Below are positions 23,811 through 30,802 of a DNA stretch of 30,802 nt, one piece after another; position 1 is the first letter of the stretch; every line of letters begins with the position of its first letter. The stretch comes from an uncultured Bacilli bacterium (lineage in GTDB: Bacteria > Bacillota_I > Bacilli_A > RF39 > UBA660). The stretch is from the NCBI GenBank assembly GCA_947624855.1, contig CANQMC010000002.1, positions 1-30,802 on the forward strand. The letters run 5' to 3'. The notes beneath the pieces were generated by a model, which worked only from the letters and a program-made list of their open reading frames with translations, did no database searches and was not told where the DNA came from. The translations under genes were made by a program, and so were the position numbers.

Positions 23811-24337
23811 TATTCATCATTCCTTTCATTTACTTTAACCATGGCTGGTCTAATTAATTTATCATTATATATATATCCTTTTTGTAATACTTCAAGGACA
23901 ACATTTGGTGCTACTTCTTCATTTTTATCCATTACTACTGCATTCATAATAGTAGGATCAAACTCTTTATTTAAAGCTTCAATTTCTTTAACTCCAATAC
24001 TTGTAAGTATTTCTTTTAAATTATCATAAATCATTTTAAAGCCCTCAATAAATTTATCAGCACCCGAAACTTTAATATTCATTGCTCTTTCAAAATTATC
24101 AATAATTGGTAATAACTTTTCAATAATATTAAAGCCATCATATTTATATAAATTAGCCATATCTAATTCATATCTTCTTTTCATATTTTGCATTTCCGCA
24201 TTAATTCTTAAAACTTTTTCTTTAAGTTCTAAATTAGCTTTAATAAGCTCATCTTTTTCTTTGTCAATTTTCTTCTTTTTAGCCTTCTTTTTAGGAGGTT
24301 CATTTACTTCTAAATTTTCTTTAACTTCTTCTTCCAT
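23810..24337 (-). CDS. grpE: Nucleotide exchange factor GrpE
   Basis: GrpE releases ADP from DnaK. The 175-residue protein has a Lys-rich disordered start (PPKKKAKKKKIDKEKDE), a long coiled coil (about 28-75), and the beta-domain signature ending in VVLEVLQKGYIYNDKLIRPA followed by MVKV. Its ATG directly follows the hrcA TAA, with the ribosome site AAGGTGAT inside hrcA. It also overlaps dnaK by one base, so hrcA, grpE and dnaK are tightly coupled. Confidence 0.97.
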   Translation of the reverse strand: MEEEVKENLEVNEPPKKKAKKKKIDKEKDELIKANLELKEKVLRINAEMQNMKRRYELDMANLYKYDGFNIIEKLLPIIDNFERAMNIKVSGADKFIEGFKMIYDNLKEILTSIGVKEIEALNKEFDPTIMNAVVMDKNEEVAPNVVLEVLQKGYIYNDKLIRPAMVKVNERNDE

Positions 24338-25342
24338 TTAATCACCTTTTTCCTCTAACCATCTATTAAGAATATTTAAAACTCCAACAACCCGGTCATA
24401 TTCCATTCTCTTTGGCCCAATTATCGCAATTGTTCCTTCTTCCCCCCTAAATTCATAATTAGTTTTAATAATAGTTACATTATCATCAAAATCTGTTTCA
24501 CTCCCAATATAAATACTAATATTATTATTACCATCTTTTTTTTCAATTTTTCTAATTGTATTTTCATCTTCTAATTTAGTAATTAATCTTTTAATTTCGT
24601 TAGTATCATTATATTCAGGTTGTTCTAATATTTTCGATTTACCGGCCACATGAAAATTTTCTCTATTATTTACAAAATCATTAAATGCTTCATAAAAAAT
24701 ATTATATACTGTTTCATATTGCTGTATTTGTTTTGAAATAATAGGCTTAATCTCATATTCTAATCTCTCAGATATCATTGTAATAGGTGTTCCAATTAAC
24801 ATTTTATTTACAATTTCACATGTTTTAATTACTTCATTTAAATCTATGTTATTTTGTAAAGTAAATTGTTTATTTTTAACTATTCCTTTATCAGTACAAA
24901 CAAGCGCTACTAATTTGTTATCCATTAAAGGAATAATCGATATCTGTTTTAAAGTATTTAATTCACTTTCTTTACCTAAAGAAATACTTGTATAATTAGT
25001 AATATCACTAATTATCTCTAAACAAGCTTCAATCGCATCACTAACAGCTAAATTTTGATTAGAAAATAAAGTCTGTAATTTAAGCATATCTTCGCCATTT
25101 AATTCTTTAGGTTTCATTAAATTTTCTACATAATATCGATAACCAACTTCACTTGGTATTCTACCACTAGAAATATGATTCTTTTCTATATAACCTAATT
25201 TTTCTAAATAAGCCATTTCATTTCTAATTGTAGCACTAGAACAATTAAACTTTTCACATAAAGCTTTAGACCCAACTGGCTTAGCTTCTTTAATGTAACC
25301 TTCCACTATTTCTTTTAAGATGTTTTTCTGTCTTTCATCCAT
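24338..25342 (-). CDS. hrcA: Heat-inducible transcription repressor HrcA
   Basis: HrcA represses this operon by binding CIRCE and needs GroEL for activity in studied species. An N-terminal winged helix (about 1-75) contains ERQKNILKEIVEGYI and NCSSATIRNEMAYLEKLGYI. A GAF-like middle and an HrcA-specific dimerisation region (GPKRMEYDRVVGVLN near the end) follow. I use the ATG at 25342, behind AGGTGAT. A GTG at 25360 also opens the frame, but lies inside the CIRCE left arm without a ribosome site. That gives 334 residues, close to the usual 340. It is the first gene of the operon and so autoregulated. Confidence 0.96.
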   Translation of the reverse strand: MDERQKNILKEIVEGYIKEAKPVGSKALCEKFNCSSATIRNEMAYLEKLGYIEKNHISSGRIPSEVGYRYYVENLMKPKELNGEDMLKLQTLFSNQNLAVSDAIEACLEIISDITNYTSISLGKESELNTLKQISIIPLMDNKLVALVCTDKGIVKNKQFTLQNNIDLNEVIKTCEIVNKMLIGTPITMISERLEYEIKPIISKQIQQYETVYNIFYEAFNDFVNNRENFHVAGKSKILEQPEYNDTNEIKRLITKLEDENTIRKIEKKDGNNNISIYIGSETDFDDNVTIIKTNYEFRGEEGTIAIIGPKRMEYDRVVGVLNILNRWLEEKGD

Positions 25343-25353
25343 AATATCACCTA

Positions 25354-25380
25354 TTAGCACTTCTCTTTCTTTAGTGCTAA
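25354..25380. promoter_or_regulatory. CIRCE operator (HrcA binding site)
   Basis: TTAGCACTT (25354-25362), nine bases, TAGTGCTAA (25372-25380). This is the consensus TTAGCACTC-N9-GAGTGCTAA with the last base of the left arm and the first base of the right arm changed, leaving 8 of 9 pairs. It covers the expected transcription start and lies 11 bases before the hrcA ATG. Confidence 0.95.
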
Positions 25381-25384
25381 TACT

Positions 25385-25413
25385 ATTATAATATTATGCT
25401 TAGCACATGTCAA
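25385..25413 (-). promoter_or_regulatory. Consensus SigA promoter of the heat-shock operon
   Basis: On the minus strand TTGACA (25408-25413), exactly 17 bases, TATAAT (25385-25390); both hexamers are perfect. The start would fall near 25378, inside CIRCE. An additional CIRCE half-site (TGTGCTAAG on the minus strand) lies in the spacer. Confidence 0.9.
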
Positions 25414-25430
25414 TATATAACTGCTAATTT

Positions 25431-25466
25431 TTAAAAAAAAATGTCAAAGTTAATAACTAAGACATT
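25431..25466 (-). terminator. Terminator after the truncated surface-protein cassette
   Basis: On the minus strand AATGTC and AGTT pair with AACT and GACATT (25440-25466), followed by about nine T (25431-25439). It insulates the heat-shock promoter from transcription through the cassette. Confidence 0.75.
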
Positions 25467-25478
25467 AAATTAAATTAA

Positions 25479-26258
25479 TTATGTTGGTATATAAGGATGA
25501 TCTATTGTCCCATTTTCTCCTTCTGCAACTGTTGTATCAGCCTTCAAATTTATAACAGGTCGCACACCCCAAGCGAGGTTGACGTCGCCCATGGAATAGT
25601 CAAGCTTGCCACTGGGATCAACGTAGAACATGAAAGCATTGCCGCCGATGCCAAAGGTATAAGGAGACATGGTCCAATAATATTCATTTGTATATAAGTA
25701 ATAACTTGTATTAACAGTCCAATGTGCTCCTCCTGCAAATGCTACTTCATCCGCTGTTATTAATCCTATTGGATATGTTAGTTTCTTATTTCCTTGACTT
25801 GCATCTTCTGGGGTTGTATATAGATCATTTCCTTTATATGTACATTTAAAACTTGGTGTCTTAATTTCATAATTCCTATAATATGCTCCATAATATGTTC
25901 CTGTTGTTCCAGTTCCTCCTATCTGTGCTGGTGCTGCACTATTACTTGTGTTACTTGATCTATCCCCACAGAATCCTGCTGTATGGCTTAGTTTTGTTGA
26001 TAATTCTGATAAATTTGTTGTTGTATTATACCAACTATCTATTACTCCTTTTATTGTACTATTGGAACTATTAGAATGGGCATCTGCCCATGTACTTGCT
26101 CCTTTTGTTCCATACATATATCCGACATAATCGTTTAGCTTTTCTCGAGCTATATCATAACTTGCTTCTTCTTTAGCTTCTTCTCTTAATAACTCTTTAT
26201 TCCATCTGCCATAGAAATTAGCCGTCTTTTCATCATTGATATATTCTTTACTCCTTTT
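25479..26258 (-). pseudogene. 5'-truncated surface/pilin-like protein with lectin-like variable C-terminus
   Basis: The open frame runs 259 codons, but the first ATG is at 26117. Upstream it stays open, without a usable start, to a TAA at 26259-26261. There is no promoter, and the suf terminator lies just upstream. Residues before the Met include a charged helical stretch (NKELLREEAKEEASYDIARE) unlike the Ser/Thr/Gly/Tyr-rich remainder. The rest has YVGYMYGTKGASTWADAHSN, then TYPIGLITADEVAFAGGAHW, a YYLYTNEYYWTMSPY block and a C-terminal WGVRPVINLKAD. That end resembles the C-type-lectin/DUF6273-like exported proteins seen in many copies in gut Bacillota; I recall some with prepilin-type N-termini. 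The N-terminus is missing here. It may be a decayed gene, a donor cassette or a fusion across a recombination junction. Confidence 0.6.
25560..25677 (-). other. GC-rich candidate DGR variable region
   Basis: Within the cassette the codons for WTMSP through WGVRP stand out. By my count the 120 bases 25561-25680 hold 62 G+C, about twice the surroundings. Of 39 codons, 18 end in C, 13 in T, 7 in G and only 1 in A, whereas neighbouring genes favour A/T endings. DGRs turn AAC/AAT codons of a template repeat into NNC/NNT at the C-terminus of a lectin fold, and this is the pattern expected. No template repeat or reverse transcriptase is in the window. Confidence 0.5.
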
Positions 26259-26282
26259 TTAGTCAAATTAGGCTAAAAATAC

Positions 26283-26314
26283 TTAAAAAAAGTATTAAAA
26301 TTAATTAATACTTT
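26283..26314 (-). terminator. Terminator of the suf operon
   Basis: On the minus strand AAAGTATT, loop, AATACTTT (arms at 26307-26314 and 26289-26296), then TTTT and further T. It overlaps the end of sufU and separates suf from the cassette at 25479-26258. Confidence 0.65.
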
Positions 26315-26726
26315 CTTTAATTGCTTTTTCAATACCTCTAAAAGGAAGTGTAGCGCAAGTTTTTCTATTCCCTTGTTTATATATATCATTATAAACAATT
26401 GCTTCTTTTAATAATTCTTCATTATAATCATTACCATTAGTCATTTCATAAAAATTATGAATATAATCTAAAGCTTCTTCTTTGGTTTTACCAATTAAAT
26501 TATTGATCATTATTGATGTAGCGGATATTGAAATTGCACAAGCTTCACCTTCAAATGTTATATCTTCAATAATATTATCTTTAAATTTAACATATATATC
26601 GATATTATCAATACAAGATGAATTATTAGTATTTACTTTTTTATATAAAGCATCATCCGTTCTTTTTCTATTAGTTGGATGCCGATAATTTTCCATAATT
26701 ATTTCTCTTTTAGTTTCATTATCCAT
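26301..26726 (-). CDS. sufU: SufU, zinc-dependent sulfur-transfer partner of SufS
   Basis: SufU accepts the persulfide from SufS. The 141 residues keep the three cysteines and the aspartate of the zinc site: C38 and D40 in SSCIDNI, C63 in EGEACAIS and C124 in RKTCATLP. The insertion between the second and third cysteines, which distinguishes SufU from IscU, is present. The ATG immediately follows the sufS stop with no spacer, and the ribosome site GAGATGATTT lies inside sufS. It is the last gene of the operon; in many Bacillota sufB follows here, but in this window a terminator does. Confidence 0.93.
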   Translation of the reverse strand: MDNETKREIIMENYRHPTNRKRTDDALYKKVNTNNSSCIDNIDIYVKFKDNIIEDITFEGEACAISISATSIMINNLIGKTKEEALDYIHNFYEMTNGNDYNEELLKEAIVYNDIYKQGNRKTCATLPFRGIEKAIKESIN

Positions 26727-27923
26727 TTAAATCATCTCACTTACTATTTTATCATAATTACTTAATAGTTCTACTAAATTATCTATTTCTTCAAAAGTAT
26801 TATAAAAATATAAACTAACTCTCACACTGTTGGTTATTCCCACTGCTGATTTTAATATTTTAGCACAATGTGAACCCGCTCTAACACAAATATTATATTT
26901 ATTTAAATAATAAGCTACATCTTGACTAAAAACATTATTAACATTAAAAGCTACAATTCCACTGTCAGATTCTAAATTAATAATATCAATATATTTTATT
27001 TTTAAAAGTTTATCAATTAAATAATTTCTTAAATCATGTTCTCTTTTTATAATATTATCCATACCTATATTGTTTAAATATTTTATAGCTTCTGAAAGAC
27101 CTATTACACCGGCAATATTTTGAGTTCCAGCTTCAAGTCTAATTGGCAATGGTTTTAAATATACTTCTTCTGGAGAATCAAAACTTTCATTCATTCCTCC
27201 CCCTAAATTAATTGGCTCTAAATGTTCTAATAATTCTAATTTTCCATATAATACTCCAATACCTGTTGGTCCTAACATTTTATGCCCTGAAAAAGCTAAA
27301 AAATCAATATCTAAATCTTGAACATCAACTTTAATATGAGGAACCATTTGAGCTCCATCAACTACTACAAAAATATTATTATCATGAGCATACTTTGTAA
27401 TTTCTTTAATTGGCCTTTTATCCCCAATAACATTTGTAATACCTGCTAAACTAATAACTTTAGTTTTATTTGTAATTGCTTTTTTAACATTATCCATAGT
27501 TACATAATAATTTTTATCTAAAGGTATATAATTAACTTCAATTCCTAAAGTCTCAACTAATTTAAACCAAGGTAAAACATTAGAAGCATGTTCACTTGTC
27601 GTAATTAATACTTCATCGCCTTTTTCTAATAAATTAGCAAAAAAGCCATTAACAATCATATTTAAACCTTCAGTTGTTCCACTTGTAAAAACAACTTCTT
27701 CTAAACATTTAGCATTAATAAATTCTTTAACTAATTCTCTTGTATTTTCATATTCTTGATCAACTTTAAAAGATAAATCATAATCTCCACGATGAGCATT
27801 AGCGGAATAATTTCGATAATAATCATTCATTTTTTCAATAACACTAACTGGTTTTAAACTAGTTGCACTATTATCAAAATAAACAATATCGTGATTTAAC
27901 ATCGGAAAATCATCTCTATTCAA
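26727..27923 (-). CDS. sufS: Cysteine desulfurase SufS
   Basis: This PLP enzyme mobilises sulfur from cysteine for Fe-S assembly and probably for MnmA thiolation. The PLP lysine is K215 in FSGHKMLGPTG. VVDGAQMVPH provides the cofactor-contact Asp, and the persulfide cysteine is C353 in RAGSHCAK. The N-terminal YFDNSATSLKP and the R/H-rich HRGDYDLS region are typical of class II desulfurases. The 398 residues are near the usual 406. Its start overlaps the sufB/D stop by 8 bases. Confidence 0.95.
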   Translation of the reverse strand: MNRDDFPMLNHDIVYFDNSATSLKPVSVIEKMNDYYRNYSANAHRGDYDLSFKVDQEYENTRELVKEFINAKCLEEVVFTSGTTEGLNMIVNGFFANLLEKGDEVLITTSEHASNVLPWFKLVETLGIEVNYIPLDKNYYVTMDNVKKAITNKTKVISLAGITNVIGDKRPIKEITKYAHDNNIFVVVDGAQMVPHIKVDVQDLDIDFLAFSGHKMLGPTGIGVLYGKLELLEHLEPINLGGGMNESFDSPEEVYLKPLPIRLEAGTQNIAGVIGLSEAIKYLNNIGMDNIIKREHDLRNYLIDKLLKIKYIDIINLESDSGIVAFNVNNVFSQDVAYYLNKYNICVRAGSHCAKILKSAVGITNSVRVSLYFYNTFEEIDNLVELLSNYDKIVSEMI

Positions 27924-28587
27924 TCGCTCTCACCTCCATCTTTAAATCATTTCTAAGTTCTTCACTTAAAATACTATTAACAAATCCTTTAATAAGTAAA
28001 TTTTGAGCTTCTTCTAAATTTAAACCTCTACTTTGAAAATAAAATAAATCTTCACTTTTAAAAGAACCAATAGCAACTTCATGATTAGCAATAACTTCAT
28101 TGGTTAAAACTTCCATATTAGGACTTATTTTAATACTATCATCACTTATAATCAATCCTTTTAAATCTTCAGTTAAAACATTATCTATGGTATTTTCTTC
28201 AATTTTACCATCACAAATAAAATTAATATTACTATCACTATTTTTATTTATAATATGGACTTTTATTAAAGCTTCACTTTTATTACCATTCATATTAAGA
28301 TTTAAATTAACTTTATTTTTACCATCATTAATTAAAAGTAAATTATAAATAATTTTACTATTATTATTTAAATTAATTAATATTTTAACATCATTAGTTA
28401 TATCATATAAATTATAAATAATTAATTTATTATTATCTTTAACTTCAATTTCTATATTTTCATTATTTTTATTTTCATAATGGATTATAACTTCACCGCA
28501 TATTTCAATTTTTTTTGGAGCATTATCTAACTTATATTCGCCACTTTTTACTTTATTTATACCATCCGCCAATAATAGTTTATTCAT
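27916..28587 (-). CDS. Short SufB/SufD-family scaffold protein
   Basis: SufB and SufD form the scaffold on which Fe-S clusters are built with the SufC ATPase. This protein is only about 223 residues, against 420-470 for usual members. It has a central Asn/Ile-rich beta-repeat stretch (about 40-130, the beta-helix core) and the diagnostic C-terminal ANHEVAIGSFKSEDLFYFQS followed by RGLNLEEAQNLLIKGF. The long N-terminal helical domain is missing. I prefer the ATG at 28587 (GGGA nine bases upstream) over 28602. It overlaps sufC by 8 bases and sufS by 8. No second scaffold gene is in the window, so it may form a homodimer as in minimal SufBC systems, or partner with a SufB encoded elsewhere. It is too reduced to assign as B or D with certainty. 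Confidence 0.8.
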   Translation of the reverse strand: MNKLLLADGINKVKSGEYKLDNAPKKIEICGEVIIHYENKNNENIEIEVKDNNKLIIYNLYDITNDVKILINLNNNSKIIYNLLLINDGKNKVNLNLNMNGNKSEALIKVHIINKNSDSNINFICDGKIEENTIDNVLTEDLKGLIISDDSIKISPNMEVLTNEVIANHEVAIGSFKSEDLFYFQSRGLNLEEAQNLLIKGFVNSILSEELRNDLKMEVRAIE

Positions 28588-29332
28588 TATCTTCATTCCC
28601 ATTAATTATACTTGCCTCAAAACCTTTTATTTCAATAGCATTTATTAATTCTTTATCTCCATTTTTAACAATTTTTTTATCATTTATAATATGAACTTTA
28701 AAATCATCAAAATATTTTAAAATATCGGCATGATGAGTAACAATCAATATTGAAGGTTTATACATTTCATAATATTTAGCTAAAGATGTTCCTACTATCT
28801 TTAAAGCATCAATATCAAGTCCTGAATCTACTTCATCTAAAATAATAAACTTTGGTTCTAACATAAATAAATGTAACAGTTCATTTTTTTTCTTTTCGCC
28901 ACCACTCATATTAAAATTAATACTTCGATGAACAAATTCTTTAGGTAAATTTATTATTTCACAAACTTTATTTAATTTTTTATTAAATTCAAAAATATCA
29001 ATTTTTTCCCCTTTTTGTTCACTTAAAACATTTCTTATTAATTCGGCATTAGTAACGCCTTCAATTTCAACTGGATTTTGATTAAGCAAAAAAAATCCTA
29101 ATTTACCCATTAAAGTAGGTGTATAATCAGTTATATCTTGATCATTATATTCAATTTTACCTTTAAATATCTGATAATCAGGATGATGCATTAAAGTTTT
29201 ACAAATTGTACTTTTACCAGCCCCATTAGGACCCATTAATACATGAATCTCACCATCATTTATTTCTAAATTAAAGTTTTCTAAAATTGTTTTATCTGCT
29301 GCTTTAACTGTTAAATTATCTATTTTAAGCAT
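28580..29332 (-). CDS. sufC: SufC, Fe-S assembly ABC-type ATPase
   Basis: SufC is a soluble ABC ATPase that drives conformational change in the SufB/D scaffold. It has Walker A GPNGAGKST (about 34-42), a Q-loop in LLNQNPVEIEGV, the signature NMSGGEKKK, Walker B FIILDEVDSGLD and the H-loop THH. The EVDSGLD wording is characteristic of SufC. The start is the ATG at 29332, behind GGTGG; a GTG at 29341 lies within that ribosome site. This gives 250 residues. It is the first of the suf genes, 40 bases after the unknown gene at 29373. Confidence 0.95.
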   Translation of the reverse strand: MLKIDNLTVKAADKTILENFNLEINDGEIHVLMGPNGAGKSTICKTLMHHPDYQIFKGKIEYNDQDITDYTPTLMGKLGFFLLNQNPVEIEGVTNAELIRNVLSEQKGEKIDIFEFNKKLNKVCEIINLPKEFVHRSINFNMSGGEKKKNELLHLFMLEPKFIILDEVDSGLDIDALKIVGTSLAKYYEMYKPSILIVTHHADILKYFDDFKVHIINDKKIVKNGDKELINAIEIKGFEASIINGNEDNE

Positions 29333-29372
29333 AATAACCACCAGAAATATTTTATCACAATTAAAGAAATAA

Positions 29373-30173
29373 TTAAATACCTAAATTAATTACTCTTGCT
29401 CTTTTATTTAAATCATTAAGTTTAGTATTAAAATCTAATTCTTCACCTTGATAATTTTCAATTATAATTTTACCTTTTTTAGTATCCGTTCCCTCAATAC
29501 TTAAAATAACTCCCTTAGTTTGTTCACTTAAATAATAATACTTAACAAATCCATCAATTAAAATTAATTTATCTTTAATATCAGCTTCATTAGCTTCGAC
29601 ATTTAAATAAGTTTCAAACTTCTTTTCATAATCTTTTTGATAACGAAAAAAATATTCTAAATAAAACTTTTTTAAATCATTAATCGTGGCACTTTCTTTT
29701 AATTTATTAAAAATTGAGTCATCAAAAACATAATCCATATCATAAGGTGTTTCTAAATAAAATTTTTTATTAAGAAAAAACCATTCTAAAATAACATTAT
29801 GGATTTTAAATGTTTGTCTAAATATTCCATTAGGTAAATTATAAGTTATTTGATTTAACTTAGCATAACCCATATGTCTAGCCCAATTAATATTAAAATT
29901 ATAAATAGTATTTCCTGTATTAATAATAATTGTATTATCTAAAATAGTTAAAAACATATCACTTTTTTTACTTTTTAAACTAAAAGTATAAATATTATCT
30001 TCATTACTTTCTTTTAAACTAACATTAAACTTTTCTATTCCTGTTACTTCTTTTATTAAACAACAAGCTAAATTAAAAGTACAATGATAATTTTTTAATA
30101 TTTCCCAAGCTTCTGTACTATATAAAATACCAAAATTATTATCAATTAAATCAAATTCAAATTCTCTTTTCAT
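29373..30173 (-). CDS. Protein of unknown function upstream of sufC
   Basis: I do not recognise this 266-residue protein. It is soluble, without signal peptide or membrane helices, and rich in Asn, Lys, Tyr and Phe. It has a beta-rich middle (TFSLKSKKSDMFLTILDNTI) and a helical section with NDLKKFYLEYFFRYQKDYEK. Three cysteines are clustered at about 30-38 (HCTFNLACC), which might bind metal or a thiol, but nothing more supports that. The start follows AAGGTGG. It lies between another unknown gene and sufC on the same strand, with short gaps, so it is probably co-transcribed with suf. Confidence 0.7.
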   Translation of the reverse strand: MKREFEFDLIDNNFGILYSTEAWEILKNYHCTFNLACCLIKEVTGIEKFNVSLKESNEDNIYTFSLKSKKSDMFLTILDNTIIINTGNTIYNFNINWARHMGYAKLNQITYNLPNGIFRQTFKIHNVILEWFFLNKKFYLETPYDMDYVFDDSIFNKLKESATINDLKKFYLEYFFRYQKDYEKKFETYLNVEANEADIKDKLILIDGFVKYYYLSEQTKGVILSIEGTDTKKGKIIIENYQGEELDFNTKLNDLNKRARVINLGI

Positions 30174-30184
30174 AAACCACCTTA

Positions 30185-30213
30185 AAATATGTTACTTATT
30201 TTGTAACATATTT
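30185..30213 (-). other. Perfect 11-bp hairpin between the two unknown genes
   Basis: AAATATGTTAC (30185-30195) is exactly inverted at 30203-30213 across 7 bases. It contains the stop codon of the gene at 30192-30611 and ends next to the ribosome site of the following gene. Only a short T stretch follows, so it could be a leaky terminator, an mRNA-stability element, or a structure limiting translation downstream. Confidence 0.55.
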
Positions 30214-30611
30214 AATAAATCAATTTTAAATTTATCTTTAGCTGCATTAGCTTTAGATATCATTATTCCTTTATATGTTGTAAGTTCACTCATATGACCT
30301 TCAAGTAATATTTCTGTAGGTGTAATTGTCTCTAACATTACTGTTCCTTCTTTTAAATATACAGTATAATATAACTTAACTTCTCCATGAACTTGAGCAA
30401 ATTTCTTATCACTTGGTAATTTAAGTTCATATTTTTCAGTATGATCTTTTTTATTAACACTTTTAAGTTCCCCTACAAATTCACCATTTCTCATCGCTGG
30501 ATAATATTCAAAATTAAGTTTTTTGTAAGCTAACATATTATACTTTTTAAGCGCTCTTTCTAATTTTTTAAATTCGTTTTCATTAATGTAATCTAAACAA
30601 TAACTTTTCAT
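30192..30611 (-). CDS. Small soluble protein of unknown function
   Basis: The ATG at 30611 follows AAGGGGGTTTT at good spacing, giving 139 residues. The frame is open further upstream to an ATG at 30743, but that extension would cross the consensus promoter at 30642-30670, so it is rejected. The protein is polar, with a helical start (ENEFKKLERALKKYNMLAYK), several predicted strands (including EVKLYYTVYLKEGTVMLETI) and a basic helical end. I recognise no family and no catalytic motif. It has the best promoter of this minus-strand block and may head a transcript running through to sufU. Confidence 0.7.
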   Translation of the reverse strand: MKSYCLDYINENEFKKLERALKKYNMLAYKKLNFEYYPAMRNGEFVGELKSVNKKDHTEKYELKLPSDKKFAQVHGEVKLYYTVYLKEGTVMLETITPTEILLEGHMSELTTYKGIMISKANAAKDKFKIDLLNMLQNK

Positions 30612-30641
30612 TAATAAAACCCCCTTATCAATTACGTATAA

Positions 30642-30670
30642 ATTATAGCATATTTTGTCTGTTTTGTCAA
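30642..30670 (-). promoter_or_regulatory. Consensus promoter heading the unknown-suf gene block
   Basis: On the minus strand TTGACA (30665-30670), exactly 17 bases ending in TGC, TATAAT (30642-30647). Both hexamers are perfect and the -10 is extended. It is the only strong promoter visible upstream of sufC. The remaining 30671-30802 holds no feature I can support. Confidence 0.85.
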
Positions 30671-30802
30671 GTTTTTGTAAAATTATCAATTTGATATTGA
30701 CATAAATGTAATTTAAAAAAAGAAGTGCACAATTGTTATGCATTTAGTTTTAGAATTTATTTATAAGCAATTCATTTACAATAGGCAGTGATAATTCGTC
30801 AT

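Noticed and set aside
23841..24029. Plus-strand open frame inside grpE
   Set aside because: It is a shadow of grpE without a start signal; similar antisense frames inside lon, murF, ddl, sufU and sufB/D were discarded for the same reason.
25497..26130. Several plus-strand open frames opposite the surface-protein cassette
   Set aside because: They are antisense to a better coding frame, lack ribosome sites, and arise because Ser/Thr/Tyr-rich codons leave few stops on the other strand.
30612..30743. N-terminal extension of the 139-residue protein to an upstream ATG
   Set aside because: The extension would translate through a perfect promoter, and a strong GGGGG ribosome site sits just before the ATG at 30611.
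30744..30802. Partial gene or insertion-sequence end at the right edge
   Set aside because: The only frame entering from the edge stops within a few codons, and no terminal repeat could be paired within the window.

Overview
The window is very AT-rich chromosomal DNA, around a quarter G+C by eye. Almost every codon ends in A or T, and the spacers are short. It reads as standard code (table 11): long intact genes use TGG for Trp, and murF ends in a TGA that overlaps the next start. The gene set (tig, lon, murF, ddl, mnmA, rarA, gpsA, tcdA, hrcA-grpE-dnaK-dnaJ with a CIRCE operator, and a SufU-type suf operon) points to a low-GC Bacillota or Mollicutes-related bacterium. An uncultured gut Bacilli/RF39-like lineage is my guess, not something shown by the sequence.

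Layout. 59-262: remnant of an Rpn-type nuclease/transposase. 344-2544: pilC and prepilin peptidase, part of a type IV pilus-like or pseudopilus system. 2608-9859: trigger factor, a sugar-transfer-type ATP-grasp protein, Lon, MurF and Ddl. 10015-10763: a 33-residue membrane peptide on the minus strand and a SpoIIM-like membrane protein. 10794-13558: MnmA, then an HTH regulator coupled to a Cys-rich anchored protein. 13559-13892: a very AT-rich spacer with a dif-like site. 13893-15840: ZIP transporter and Xer recombinase (minus), with a small Ser/Arg-repeat protein (plus) between them. 15896-18075: rarA and gpsA. 18072-18949: tcdA behind a probable 6S RNA. 19023-25342: the heat-shock operon hrcA-grpE-dnaK-pepF-dnaJ. 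25479-26258: a promoterless, 5'-truncated surface-protein cassette with a GC-rich patch. 26301-30611: two unknown genes followed by sufC, a short sufB/D, sufS and sufU. I see nothing in 30671-30802 or in 18986-19022.

Two large-scale signals stand out. First, all larger genes left of about 13.6 kb are on the plus strand and all right of 18.1 kb are on the minus strand. A good dif match lies at this convergence, with a Xer recombinase gene 1 kb away. Together these suggest that the window spans the replication terminus. Second, the cassette at 25.5-26.3 kb carries about 120 bases of roughly 52% G+C, made of NNC/NNT codons, at the C-terminus of a lectin-like domain. This is the expected footprint of a diversity-generating retroelement (DGR) variable region. 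No reverse transcriptase or template repeat is visible in the window, so that reading remains an inference.
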